Assembly: GCA_022778545.1 (NCBI GenBank) | Contig: JALFDW010000031.1 | Coordinates: 1 to 46,804 of the forward strand | DNA: 46,804 nt | Direction of reading: 5' to 3' | DNA from: a bacterium | GTDB taxonomy: Bacteria; Bacillota; Clostridia; Christensenellales; CAG-138 | In this document: positions 16,007 to 24,405 of the stretch, in pieces | Numbering within the stretch: position 1 is the stretch's first letter | Layout of the letters: the number at the start of each line of letters is the position of its first letter | Position numbers and translations under genes: made by a program | The notes under the pieces: model-generated | The model's input: only the letters and a program-made list of their open reading frames with translations | Database searches by the model: none | Told to the model about the DNA's origin: nothing

Positions 16007-18358
16007 ATGCAGGAACGCGTCTTAAAAACACTTGAATACGATAAAATACTCGATGAACTGAAGCTGCGGGCTTCCTGCTGCATCGGCAGGGAACTGGCGG
16101 AAACGCTTTCTCCTTCAGCCGATTTTGATGAGGTACAGCGCCAGCTTACCCTGACAGGGGAAGCGGAAACACTTGTGTACCGAACCGGGCAATCCCCGGT
16201 GGACGATTTCCCGGATATGCGGCAATGCCTGAAGCGGATGCATGCTGCGCTGTTCATTTCCCCGGGGGAGCTTTTGGGCATTGCAAAATGCCTTCGGGCA
16301 GCGCGTGTTGCGCGCGAGGTGCTGACGAAGGAAAACGAAGGCGGCCTCCTTTACAACATGGCAAGTTTTCTGACGACGCACCGCAGCGTTGAGGAGGAGA
16401 TCAACCGCTGCATCATCAGCGAGGATGAGATCTTTGACGGAGCTTCGCCTGCGCTTTCGCGCATTCGCCGGGCGATGCGCGCAGCGAACGAGCGGGTTCG
16501 GGAACGCCTCAATACGATGATCCGCTCTGCAACGTATCAGAAATACCTGCAGGAGCCGATCATCACCATCCGTAACGGCCGGTTTGTGATTCCTGTTAAG
16601 CAGGAATACCGCCAGCAGGTGCCCGGGCTCGTGCATGACCAGAGCGGGAGCGGCGCAACGCTTTTCATTGAGCCGACAGCGGTCGTGGAGCTTGGCAACG
16701 AATACAAGAAGCTGCTTGCGGAGGAGGCGGAGGAGGTCGAACGCATCCTTGCGGAGCTTACTGCCATGGTGGAACCATATGCGGACGAGATCTATGAAGA
16801 CCTTTCGGTTTTAGGCGAGATTGACCTTGTTTTTGCGAAAGCGCGCCTTTCCCGGGAGATGAACTGCATCTGCCCGAAGCTGAATCGGACGGGGTATATC
16901 CGCATCGTTCGCGGAAGGCATCCGCTGATCCCGCGCGAGCGCGTCGTTCCGGTGGATATCTGGCTTGGGAAGGAGTATCGTTCGCTCATCATTACCGGCC
17001 CGAACACCGGCGGAAAAACCGTGACGCTCAAGCTCGTGGGGCTTTTTACGCTCATGGCGCAAAGCGGGATGTTCATTCCGGCAGCAGAAGGCAGCGAATG
17101 CGCGGTGTTCGATGCGATATATGCCGACATTGGGGATGAACAATCCATCGAACAATCGCTTTCCACATTTTCTTCGCACATGAAGAACATTGTGGAGATT
17201 CTGAAAGGTGCGGATGATCATTCGCTTGTTCTTCTGGATGAGTTGGGCGCGGGCACGGATCCGATCGAGGGCGCTGCGCTTGCAATGAGTATCCTTTCGG
17301 ATCTGCATGAACGTGGAACTGTCTGCGTTTCCACAACGCATTACAGCGAGATCAAAGCATTTGCGCTCACGCGGGACGGCATGGAAAACGCCTCCATGGA
17401 ATTTGACGTGGACAGGCTCTGCCCGACCTATCGCCTCTTTATCGGTATCCCCGGAAAGTCGAACGCATTTGAGATTTCCGAGCGTCTCGGAATCCCGGAA
17501 CGCATCATTGAAAATGCGCGGGAATTTCTGAAGGGCGAGGACGTGAAATTCGAAGATATCATTTCAAGCGCCCAGTCTCAGCACCGCATTGCGGAAGAAG
17601 AACGTGCCCTTGCGCAGGAAGCGCGCGCGGAGTTGGAACGGCTGCGCAAAGAAGCGGAGCAGGAACGCAAAAAGCTTGCGGAGGAACGTGAAAAGCAGCA
17701 GGCGAAAGCGCGCGAGGAAGCGCGCAAAGTCGTCGCGGATACAAAACGCGAGATGGAGCGGCTGATCGTCCAGGTCCGTGCGCTCAAGGGGATCGATCGC
17801 AGCGCGGCGGACCGTGTAATCCAGCAGGCGCGCGACAAGATGCGCGCTGAGGAAAACGCCCTTGCAGAACCGCTTACGCTGAAAAAGGACGATGCGGGTG
17901 CACCTCCCAAGTCCGTAAAACCCGGCGACAGCGTGAAGATCGTATCTTTGGATCAGAAGGCGACTGTGCTCTCACCGGCGGATGCAAAGGGCGATGTTCA
18001 GGTGCAGGCCGGCATCCTGAAGCTTTCCGTGAAGCTTTCCGACCTCCGCCTGACACAGGAAGAACAGCCCAAACAGGGGAAATCCAAAATTACAGCGGCT
18101 ATGGACCGGCGCGTTGGGCTCGAACTCGATATTCGCGGCATGCTTGTGGAGGAAGGGCTTGCCGTGGTGGACCGTTATCTGGATGATGCGTTTTTGAGCG
18201 GCCTCACCGAGGTCAGCATCATTCATGGGAAAGGTACCGGCGCGCTGCGCACAGGCGTTCAGGACTTCCTGAAACGGCATCCCCGCGTAAAGTGCTTCCG
18301 CATCGGCAATTATGGCGAGGGTGATGCGGGCGTGACGGTCGTTACGCTGAAAAAGTAA
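16007..18358 (+). CDS. mutS2: MutS2 family ATPase / RqcU ribosome rescue factor
   Basis: A 783-residue protein. A core and clamp region (1-300) leads to the ABC-type ATPase with Walker A ITGPNTGGKTVTLK (about 330) and Walker B LVLLDELGAGTDP. A long charged coiled coil follows (about 515-620), then a KOW-like segment and a C-terminal Smr nuclease domain with LDIRGM and HGKGTGALRTGV. MutS2 lacks mismatch-binding domains. In Bacillus it senses collided ribosomes and splits them (RqcU), feeding RqcH, which is encoded at 40441. An AGGAG site precedes the ATG at 16007. Length and domain order are normal. Confidence 0.95.
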   Translation: MQERVLKTLEYDKILDELKLRASCCIGRELAETLSPSADFDEVQRQLTLTGEAETLVYRTGQSPVDDFPDMRQCLKRMHAALFISPGELLGIAKCLRAARVAREVLTKENEGGLLYNMASFLTTHRSVEEEINRCIISEDEIFDGASPALSRIRRAMRAANERVRERLNTMIRSATYQKYLQEPIITIRNGRFVIPVKQEYRQQVPGLVHDQSGSGATLFIEPTAVVELGNEYKKLLAEEAEEVERILAELTAMVEPYADEIYEDLSVLGEIDLVFAKARLSREMNCICPKLNRTGYIRIVRGRHPLIPRERVVPVDIWLGKEYRSLIITGPNTGGKTVTLKLVGLFTLMAQSGMFIPAAEGSECAVFDAIYADIGDEQSIEQSLSTFSSHMKNIVEILKGADDHSLVLLDELGAGTDPIEGAALAMSILSDLHERGTVCVSTTHYSEIKAFALTRDGMENASMEFDVDRLCPTYRLFIGIPGKSNAFEISERLGIPERIIENAREFLKGEDVKFEDIISSAQSQHRIAEEERALAQEARAELERLRKEAEQERKKLAEEREKQQAKAREEARKVVADTKREMERLIVQVRALKGIDRSAADRVIQQARDKMRAEENALAEPLTLKKDDAGAPPKSVKPGDSVKIVSLDQKATVLSPADAKGDVQVQAGILKLSVKLSDLRLTQEEQPKQGKSKITAAMDRRVGLELDIRGMLVEEGLAVVDRYLDDAFLSGLTEVSIIHGKGTGALRTGVQDFLKRHPRVKCFRIGNYGEGDAGVTVVTLKK

Positions 18359-18426
18359 GAATTGCCGGCTATTTTGCCGAAATTCATACCAGGTTCATAT
18401 TTTGATGATAAAATGAAAGGAAAGTT

Positions 18427-18867
18427 ATGATCGCGGTATCAGCGTGCCTCGCAGGAGTACCTTGCCGTTATGATGGGGGCGCAAACAGCGTGGATGAAAT
18501 GGTGAGGCTTGTGGCAGCCAAAGAGGCAGCCTGCATTTGCCCTGAATGCATGGGAGGCCTGGCAACACCGCGCGAACCGGCCGAGATCGTCGGCGGCGGC
18601 GCGGAGGACGTGCTTTCCGGGCATGCACAAGTGCTTACAAAGTCTGGCGCAGATGTGACAGATGCTTATGTGCGCGGCGCATATGCTGCGTTGGAGTTCT
18701 GCCAGGCACATGGCATAACGGAGGCAGTACTCAAGGCGAGGAGCCCTTCCTGCGGTTGCGGCACGGTTTACGATGGGACGTTTTCCGGCAAGCTCATCCC
18801 CGGGGATGGGGTGACAGCGGCGCTTCTTGGCAGAAACGGGATATCCGTGCGGACTGAACGCGATTGA
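18427..18867 (+). CDS. DUF523 family protein
   Basis: A 146-residue Cys-rich protein. The N-terminal AVSACLAGVPCRYDGGAN and the later ACICPECMGGLATPREPAEI are the family signature; LKARSPSCGCGTVYDGTFSGKL near the C-terminus supplies more conserved Cys. The biochemical role is unknown to me, but the Cys pattern suggests metal or Fe-S binding. GAAAGGAAAG lies upstream of the ATG at 18427. It sits between mutS2 and a two-component system with no obvious functional link. Confidence 0.85.
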   Translation: MIAVSACLAGVPCRYDGGANSVDEMVRLVAAKEAACICPECMGGLATPREPAEIVGGGAEDVLSGHAQVLTKSGADVTDAYVRGAYAALEFCQAHGITEAVLKARSPSCGCGTVYDGTFSGKLIPGDGVTAALLGRNGISVRTERD

Positions 18868-18913
18868 TCCGCTGCGGATCGTGCAGCGAAATATCACTTC
18901 AGGAGGTTGAACC

Positions 18914-19597
18914 GTGGAGAACAATACCATTCTCGTGATCGATGATGATAAAAACATCCTTGCGATCATTGAGATGTACTTGAAAAAAGAGAATTTCAAC
19001 GTCAAAACCTGTGAGCGGGGCGACTTGGCTTTGCAGCTTTTCCGGGATACGCAGCCCGCGCTTGTGGTGCTCGACGTAATGCTTCCCGGCATGGATGGCT
19101 GGGAGGTGCTTGGGCAGCTGCGTGCAGAAAGCACCGTGCCCGTCATCATGCTTACTGCAAAAGGCGATACGCTTGACCGCATCCAGGGCCTTGATCTTGG
19201 CGCGGATGATTATATCGTGAAACCTTTTGACGCAAAGGAGCTTCTTGCGCGCATCAAAGCGGTGCTGCGCCGCTCCAGCCAGCCGGAGGAGGATGAGAGG
19301 CAGGTCGCTTTTGAAGGGCTTACCGTTTCGTTGGACAATTATTCCGTAATGCTTGATGGCAAACAGGTGGAAATGCCGCCCAAAGAGATTGAACTGCTGT
19401 ATTTCCTCGCTTCGCGCGAGGGAAAGGTATTCACGCGCGAGCAGCTTCTTGAACAGGTCTGGGGGTTCGATTTCTTTGGAGATTCCCGCACGGTGGACGT
19501 TCATGTAAAGCGCATTCGCGAAAAACTTGGGGAACGCGATGCTTGGCAGATCAAGACCGTTTGGGGAGTAGGCTATAAATTTGAAGCCGCAAAGTGA
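18914..19597 (+). CDS. OmpR/PhoB-family response regulator
   Basis: A 227-residue two-domain regulator. The receiver domain has the acidic pair in VIDDDKN, the phospho-acceptor Asp54 in VVLDVMLPGMDG, Thr in MLTAKGD and Lys in IVKPFDAKELL. The winged-helix DNA-binding domain (about 128-225) contains EIELLYFLASREGKVFTREQL and TVDVHVKRIREKL. The start is GTG 18914 with a perfect AGGAGG 7 nt upstream. It is followed after 8 nt by its histidine kinase and then an HtrA protease, suggesting an envelope-stress system like CssRS or WalRK. The WalH/WalI partners are absent, so I do not call it WalR. Confidence 0.93.
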   Translation: MENNTILVIDDDKNILAIIEMYLKKENFNVKTCERGDLALQLFRDTQPALVVLDVMLPGMDGWEVLGQLRAESTVPVIMLTAKGDTLDRIQGLDLGADDYIVKPFDAKELLARIKAVLRRSSQPEEDERQVAFEGLTVSLDNYSVMLDGKQVEMPPKEIELLYFLASREGKVFTREQLLEQVWGFDFFGDSRTVDVHVKRIREKLGERDAWQIKTVWGVGYKFEAAK

Positions 19598-19605
19598 GGC
19601 AGGGG

Positions 19606-21081
19606 ATGTTCAACACGCTGTTCTCGCGCATGCTTGCAACGTATCTTTCCGTGATGCTCGCGATTTTGCTTTTGCTGGGAATCACGGTTTCCGGCATGTT
19701 CCAGAACCAGTACATTGCGGAACAGGAAAGCGAGCTTCGGCGGGAAGCGGAAGAAGTCACCCTGACCATCGTTACAAAATACCTTGATGACGACAAACGG
19801 CCTGTTGCCATCGAGGAACTTGTGACGACAGCCCGAAAATACGATGCGCTTTTGCAGCTCGTTTTTGTGGATCAGGCATTTGGCAACGTCTGTATGTATG
19901 ACAGGGGATCCACCAAGTGGATTCCCGTTGCGGAGACGTATTTGAACGACGAGGCGGCGGAAATCATGGAAAACGCCGCTACGCGCATCGAAAACAATGT
20001 GTTCCGTGGGTGGATCGATATTCCGACGATGTCCATCGCCTGTCCCATCACAGCTGGGGATGGAACTATCGTTGGAGCGATGTTCTTTCATACGGACATG
20101 AGCCGCACAAATGCGTCGATCCGCCAGGTTTATCTTGATGTGCTGCTTTCCGGATGTGTTTCGGTGATTCTTGCGTTCCTTGCAGTATCTTATATTACAG
20201 GGCGCATGACAAAGCCCATCACCGATATGAACAATATCGTCCGGCGCTTTTCCAAAGGGGAATTTGATGTGCGCGTCAAGATTACAAGCCGCGACGAGGT
20301 CGGCCAGTTGGGGCAGAGCTTTAATGTGATGGCGGATGAACTCGATACGTTGGAGCACTCCCGCCGGAGCTTTGTCGCAAATGTTTCTCATGAACTGCGC
20401 TCGCCGCTTACATCCATGCGTGGGTTCCTTGAGGCGATGCAGGACGGCACGATCCCGCAGGAGGAATACGGGAAGTATCTCGGCGTGGTAATCGATGAGA
20501 CAAAGCGCATGACGGCTATGGTAAACGACCTGCTTGACCTTGCGCGAATCGAGTCCGGGCAGACAGTACTCAAAATTGAAGCCTTTGATATCAATGAGCT
20601 CATTATCCGCACGCTTTTGACGTTTGAAGCGCGCATCAATGCGGCTAATATCGATGTCAGCATGGATTTTGACGCGGAACATACGATCGTTGAGGCAGAT
20701 TCGGATCAGATCGCCCAGGTCGTCCGCAACCTCGTTGACAACGCGATCAAGTTTTCGCCAAAGGGCGGGATGCTCACGCTGAAAACAGAGGTCATAAAAA
20801 ACAAAAAAGAAGTTTATGTTTCCGTGCGGGATGAAGGGGTCGGCATTGCCGCAGATGACCTTCCGTATGTGTTCGACCGGTTTTATAAAGCCGAGAAAGC
20901 GCATACGCCGTCCGGATCGTCAACGGGCATTGGGCTTTCGATCGTGAAACGAATTGTGGAACAGCATGGGCAGAGCATTGCGGTGGAATCGCCACCCGGG
21001 CAGGGAACATGCTTCACATTTACGCTTAAATTATGCGAGCAGCAGGGGAAAACGCACCCTTATGCTACGCAACGGAGGTAA
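19606..21081 (+). CDS. Membrane sensor histidine kinase
   Basis: A 491-residue kinase. Helix 1 (about 8-28) and helix 2 (about 178-200) frame an extracytoplasmic sensor domain of about 150 residues. A HAMP domain (RMTKPITDMNNIVRRFSKG) precedes the dimerisation domain, with phospho-His262 in VANVSHELRSPLTSM. The ATPase domain has the N box VVRNLVDNAIKFSP, G1 DEGVGIA, F box DRFYKAEKAH and G2 STGIGLSIV. I prefer ATG 19606 with TGAGG 6 nt upstream; GTG 19594 overlaps the regulator stop but has a poorer RBS. The stop TAA lies inside the htrA ribosome binding site, indicating coupled translation. Confidence 0.93.
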   Translation: MFNTLFSRMLATYLSVMLAILLLLGITVSGMFQNQYIAEQESELRREAEEVTLTIVTKYLDDDKRPVAIEELVTTARKYDALLQLVFVDQAFGNVCMYDRGSTKWIPVAETYLNDEAAEIMENAATRIENNVFRGWIDIPTMSIACPITAGDGTIVGAMFFHTDMSRTNASIRQVYLDVLLSGCVSVILAFLAVSYITGRMTKPITDMNNIVRRFSKGEFDVRVKITSRDEVGQLGQSFNVMADELDTLEHSRRSFVANVSHELRSPLTSMRGFLEAMQDGTIPQEEYGKYLGVVIDETKRMTAMVNDLLDLARIESGQTVLKIEAFDINELIIRTLLTFEARINAANIDVSMDFDAEHTIVEADSDQIAQVVRNLVDNAIKFSPKGGMLTLKTEVIKNKKEVYVSVRDEGVGIAADDLPYVFDRFYKAEKAHTPSGSSTGIGLSIVKRIVEQHGQSIAVESPPGQGTCFTFTLKLCEQQGKTHPYATQRR

Positions 21082-21084
21082 AAC

Positions 21085-22410
21085 ATGGAATACCCGAACT
21101 ACTATTACGAGCAGAATGACCGGCAGGAACAGCCGCAGAACCCGCCCCGGCGCGGCATTGGCGGCTATGTGGTGACGGCGATTGTTTTTACGATCATCGG
21201 TGCTTTGCTTGCAACGATCCTGATGCCCTCTCTTTATGACCTTGAGGGAACGGCACAGAAGCCTGCACCGACACTGACGCCGGGCGTTTCGCCGGAGCCT
21301 GTGCCGACGCCGGAAACGCAGAAGCCTTCGGAATCGGCCAGCCCTGCCGATATGCCGAAGCCGACTTCGCGTCCCATGCCGGAGCTCGATGGCGAGAGCC
21401 CTGTGATCGGGAATTCCACAAACCCGATTCCGGACATCGTGGAGCAGGTCAGCGCCGGTGTGCTTGGCGTGATCAATTACGCTTATGTCAGAGAATTTGG
21501 CGGCACATATGTGGAGCAGGCTGCTGGTTCCGCGTTTATGATCTCTACGGATGGCTATATCGTTACGAATGCACATGTGGTTGAAGATGCGGACGCTGTT
21601 GCCGTAACGTTTGTGGACGGTACTGAACTGGATGCAGAGATCATCGGAATGGACAAATCTATGGACGTTGCTGTGCTCAAGGTGGAAGGAGAAAACCTGC
21701 ACGCGCTCAAGCTGGGCGATTCCGATGCTGTGCGCGTGGGCGAATTTGCCATTGCGATTGGCGACCCGACGGGGCGGGAACTTGCGGGCACGACTACGTT
21801 TGGCATCATCGGCGCAACGGCGCGCGAGGTCAATATCGATGGCAGGACGAACACTTACCTTCAGACGGATGCTGCGGTGAATCCGGGCAACAGCGGCGGG
21901 CCGCTGCTGAACATGGCAGGGGAAGTGATTGGGATCACCTCCGCGAAAACCGTTACCGCGAGCTATGATGAGTTCGGAAACGCGATCAGCGCGGAAGGAC
22001 TCGGCTTTGCGATCCCAATCAACGACGCGATGAAGATCGTATCGCAGCTTATTACACGCGGCTATGTGCTGCGGCCGGGCATTGGCGTCAGCATTGTGAC
22101 ATGGGATGCGCTTTCTGCGCAGAAGTATGAGACGGTGGAGGGAATGCTGGTTTACACCGTCACGAAAGATGGCCCGGCAGACGAAGCGGGGCTTCGCCCG
22201 AATGACATCATCGTTGAGGTTGACGGCGCACCCGTTCCGACGCAGGATGAATTTGTGGCGCATGTAAAAGCAAAGACCGTGGGCGATACGCTTGAACTCA
22301 AGGTGTGGCGAGCCGGCGAGTATTTCGACACAACGCTTACGATCGGCGACCTTAACAACATGGGGTCGGAGTACGTTGGCGGTGAAGCAGACTACAATTT
22401 CTTTGGATAA
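21085..22410 (+). CDS. HtrA/DegP-like membrane-anchored serine protease (S1C) with PDZ domain
   Basis: A 441-residue protease. A short cytoplasmic N-terminus rich in Gln/Pro is followed by one membrane helix (about 22-42) and a Pro/Thr/Glu-rich tether (about 55-105). The trypsin-like domain has catalytic His164 (TNAHVVED), Asp194 (SMDVAVLKV) and Ser270 (GNSGGPLLN). A single C-terminal PDZ domain starts near 330 (RPGIGVSI, GPADEAGLRPNDIIVEVDG). These proteases degrade misfolded exported proteins. The ATG follows the kinase stop by 3 nt with GGAGG upstream, so it is in the two-component operon and may be both a target and a feedback partner of that system. Confidence 0.94.
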   Translation: MEYPNYYYEQNDRQEQPQNPPRRGIGGYVVTAIVFTIIGALLATILMPSLYDLEGTAQKPAPTLTPGVSPEPVPTPETQKPSESASPADMPKPTSRPMPELDGESPVIGNSTNPIPDIVEQVSAGVLGVINYAYVREFGGTYVEQAAGSAFMISTDGYIVTNAHVVEDADAVAVTFVDGTELDAEIIGMDKSMDVAVLKVEGENLHALKLGDSDAVRVGEFAIAIGDPTGRELAGTTTFGIIGATAREVNIDGRTNTYLQTDAAVNPGNSGGPLLNMAGEVIGITSAKTVTASYDEFGNAISAEGLGFAIPINDAMKIVSQLITRGYVLRPGIGVSIVTWDALSAQKYETVEGMLVYTVTKDGPADEAGLRPNDIIVEVDGAPVPTQDEFVAHVKAKTVGDTLELKVWRAGEYFDTTLTIGDLNNMGSEYVGGEADYNFFG

Positions 22411-22436
22411 CTGCCATTTCAGACGAAATGAAGGTA

Positions 22437-22473
22437 AAAGCGGCTGCTGTGAGAGCGTCACGGCAGCTGCTTT
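22437..22473 (+). terminator. Hairpin terminator after htrA
   Basis: An 11-bp stem with one G-U pair (AAAGCGGCTGC / GCAGCTGCTTT) encloses an inner GTGA/TCAC stem. The U-tract is short (TTTAATTAT). It probably ends or attenuates the regulator-kinase-htrA transcript. Confidence 0.55.
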
Positions 22474-22499
22474 AATTATGGATGCATGGTTTGCCGCAA

Positions 22500-22520
22500 T
22501 TTGGGAAAACTTTTCCCAAA
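22500..22520 (+). repeat. Perfect 21-nt inverted repeat ahead of the BofC-like gene
   Basis: Two 10-nt arms (TTTGGGAAAA and TTTTCCCAAA) flank a single C. The right arm supplies the first three bases of the AAAGGAGG ribosome binding site (22518-22525). It may be an operator or, as RNA, a hairpin limiting access to the RBS. Confidence 0.6.
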
Positions 22521-22536
22521 GGAGGCAACAGATCAT

Positions 22537-23154
22537 ATGGATTCGAGATTTACGAACGGCTTTCGGCCGCGCAGCGCACTGCTTGCAGGTGGTGCTGTGG
22601 CGGTGTTCCTGATGGGAACACTCTTTGGGGGCGTAGCTTCGCTGCTGCTGCCGGAACAACAGGAGCCCATCGGCCTGATGCAGGCGGAAGAGCCTGCGGC
22701 ATCTCCTGTGCCAGACCCGGAAAATGATGCGCAGGCAGTCGCTGGGAAAAGGGCAAAGTGCATTTTGAACACGACTGAGGTGGAATGGATCAGCGCTTTC
22801 ACGGCCTGTGGGCACGAATGCGTTGAAAAAGACAGCGAAAGTGCTGTCGGCATGACGCTTGCAGAGCTTAAAAGCACTTATACGGATTATGAGGTGAGCC
22901 TGTTTACCGCTTCAAAAGTAAAGCTCAAGCGCGAAATCGAGGGCTATTGCCCGAAGCATTACCTGCTGATGCTTGAAAACAGCAGGGTTTGTGTAAAACG
23001 AACGGATCCGGACACGCTTTTGCCATATGTTGTAATGGAGCTGCCTGTTTCCATCAGTGCGTTGGATGAAACGGTCCGCATGGAACTGGAGACCGGAATC
23101 CCGTTTGATTCCCTTGAACAGATCGATGCATATTTTGAGAGCCTGGAGAGCTGA
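22537..23154 (+). CDS. BofC-like exported protein
   Basis: A 205-residue protein with one N-terminal membrane helix or signal anchor (about 14-36), a short acidic/Pro linker and a C-terminal domain of about 150 residues. The tail, a helix with LETGIPFDSLEQIDAYFESL, resembles the C-terminal helix of Bacillus BofC as I recall it (a Leu-x2-Gly-Ile-Pro-Phe motif followed by an acidic helix). A preceding EIEGYCPKHYLLMLENS corresponds to the small beta domain of BofC. BofC lies directly upstream of ruvAB in Bacillus and inhibits the SpoIVB protease in the sigma-K checkpoint; here the gene precedes ruvCAB. The start ATG 22537 has AAAGGAGG 11 nt upstream. The family call is an inference. Confidence 0.6.
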   Translation: MDSRFTNGFRPRSALLAGGAVAVFLMGTLFGGVASLLLPEQQEPIGLMQAEEPAASPVPDPENDAQAVAGKRAKCILNTTEVEWISAFTACGHECVEKDSESAVGMTLAELKSTYTDYEVSLFTASKVKLKREIEGYCPKHYLLMLENSRVCVKRTDPDTLLPYVVMELPVSISALDETVRMELETGIPFDSLEQIDAYFESLES

Positions 23155-23175
23155 AAGGGCATCTTATCTTTTCTT

Positions 23176-23204
23176 TTGCCTTAATGGCAAAGCCATGGTA
23201 AAAT
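23176..23204 (+). promoter_or_regulatory. Candidate sigma-A promoter of ruvCAB
   Basis: TTGCCT (23176-23181) and TAAAAT (23199-23204) with a 17-nt spacer, in the gap between the BofC-like gene and ruvC. The SOS box was looked for by eye and not found nearby. Confidence 0.55.
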
Positions 23205-23263
23205 AATACTGGGCAGGCCGGAGCGTTTGCAAACCGGCCAGCCAAGCATATTGAGACGGATGG

Positions 23264-23770
23264 ATGGCTGCTGTGAGGATACTCGGCATCGACCCGGGAT
23301 ATGCGATCCTCGGTTATGGGATCATTGAATCAGAAGGCAGGCATATCCGCCCGGTCGATTATGGCGTGATCGAAACAAAGGCAGGCGAACCGTTCCCGGA
23401 GCGCCTGGAAAAGTTGTACCTCGGCATGCGCCAGCTCGTCGGCATCTATAAGCCGGAGCATATCGTGTTTGAGGAGCTGTTCTTTTATCGCAACACGACG
23501 ACCGCGCTGCCTGTTGGCGCAGGGCGCGGAGTGGCGATGCTTGCCGCGCAGCAGTCCGGCGTGCCGCTTTATGAATACACGCCCATGCAGATCAAGCTTG
23601 CGGTCACCGGGAACGGCCATGCGGATAAAATGCAGGTGCAGCAGATGGTGCGGGTTCTTCTGAACCTTCGTGAGATCCCCAAGCCGGACGATGCTGCGGA
23701 TGCACTGGGTGCGGCGATTTGCCATGCAAACACCTCGAAGGTCGCAGCGGAGGAATTCCGCATCAAATAA
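23264..23770 (+). CDS. ruvC: Crossover junction endodeoxyribonuclease RuvC
   Basis: A 168-residue RNase H-fold nuclease that cuts Holliday junctions symmetrically with RuvAB. The catalytic acids are visible: Asp10 in ILGIDPGY, Glu70 in VFEELFF, and Asp143/Asp146 in DDAADALG. The NTTTALPVGAGRGVAMLAA stretch is conserved in the family. ATG 23264 has only a weak upstream RBS; GTG 23273, giving a start at MRILGIDPG, is an alternative. It is 29 nt before ruvA. RuvC beside RuvAB is usual in Clostridia, whereas Bacillus lacks RuvC and uses RecU. Confidence 0.95.
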   Translation: MAAVRILGIDPGYAILGYGIIESEGRHIRPVDYGVIETKAGEPFPERLEKLYLGMRQLVGIYKPEHIVFEELFFYRNTTTALPVGAGRGVAMLAAQQSGVPLYEYTPMQIKLAVTGNGHADKMQVQQMVRVLLNLREIPKPDDAADALGAAICHANTSKVAAEEFRIK

Positions 23771-23799
23771 ACGAGAACGAATGGGAGAACGGGAAGGAT

Positions 23800-24399
23800 A
23801 TGTACGCGCACATCAGAGGAACGGTTTCGGAGATCATGCCGGATCGCGTTGTGCTGGAAGCCTGCGGCGTTGGATATGAGCTGTTTTGCTCGGCGCAGAC
23901 GCGCAAATGCCTGCAGGTCGGGGCAGAACATAAGCTCTATATTCACTTTCATATTTCGCTTTCGCAGGACGTGATGGCCCTTTACGGCTTTGAGACCGAG
24001 GAAGAGCGCGCCATGTTCCGCAGACTGATCGGTGTGACGCGCGTCGGGCCGAAACTTGCGCTTTCCGTGCTTTCCGTACTGAGCGTTTCGGATATCGCAG
24101 GCGCGATCCTTACGGAAAACGCTGCGGCTTTTGATAAAGTCCCGGGGATGGGGCGAAAAACGGCTGCGCGCGTGCTGCTTGAATTGAAGGAAAAGATCGG
24201 CGAAGAAGACATGGGTTCCGTTGGCCTTCCGAAAGCGGCGGCTACAGGGCTCGATATGCGTGGCGAAGCGATCGCTGCGCTTGTGTCGCTTGGATATGAC
24301 GGAGTAACTGCCGGGCGCGCCGTTTCTGCCGTAGGCGAATGTGCCAAGGTGGAGGATATGATCACACAGGCACTGCGCGAGTTGGCGAAGAAAGGATAA
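23800..24399 (+). CDS. ruvA: Holliday junction DNA helicase subunit RuvA
   Basis: A 199-residue junction-binding protein. Domain I (MYAHIRGTVSEI to about 64) is an OB fold. Domain II carries two helix-hairpin-helix motifs, visible as LIGVTRVGPKLALSVLS and KVPGMGRKTAARVLLELK. Domain III (about 150-199) is the flexible C-terminal RuvB-binding bundle (EAIAALVSLGYDGVTAGRAV). RuvA tetramers hold the four-way junction flat and load RuvB. The ATG at 23800 has GGGAAGG 5-6 nt upstream; the longer open frame starting at 23719 lies inside ruvC and is not used. Confidence 0.95.
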   Translation: MYAHIRGTVSEIMPDRVVLEACGVGYELFCSAQTRKCLQVGAEHKLYIHFHISLSQDVMALYGFETEEERAMFRRLIGVTRVGPKLALSVLSVLSVSDIAGAILTENAAAFDKVPGMGRKTAARVLLELKEKIGEEDMGSVGLPKAAATGLDMRGEAIAALVSLGYDGVTAGRAVSAVGECAKVEDMITQALRELAKKG

Positions 24400-24405
24400 C
24401 GCCGT

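Noticed and set aside
18866-18880. Palindrome GATCCGC-T-GCGGATC at the DUF523 stop codon
   Set aside because: Short, no T-tract, overlaps the stop codon; I cannot support a terminator or an operator.
19573-20904. Minus-strand frame (443 codons) opposite the histidine kinase
   Set aside because: The plus strand encodes all kinase motifs in order; the antisense translation shows no recognisable domain.
21245-21400. Pro/Thr/Glu-rich repeats in htrA, considered as a DNA repeat
   Set aside because: Low-complexity protein tether after a membrane helix, normal for this protease type; no tandem DNA unit.
22486-22536. Upstream extension of the BofC-like gene
   Set aside because: It reads through the inverted repeat and the Shine-Dalgarno sequence; the ATG at 22537 with AAAGGAGG upstream is better.
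21031-22815. Minus-strand open frame (594 codons) opposite htrA
   Set aside because: Covers a protease with an intact catalytic triad and a terminator; composition is that of a shadow frame.
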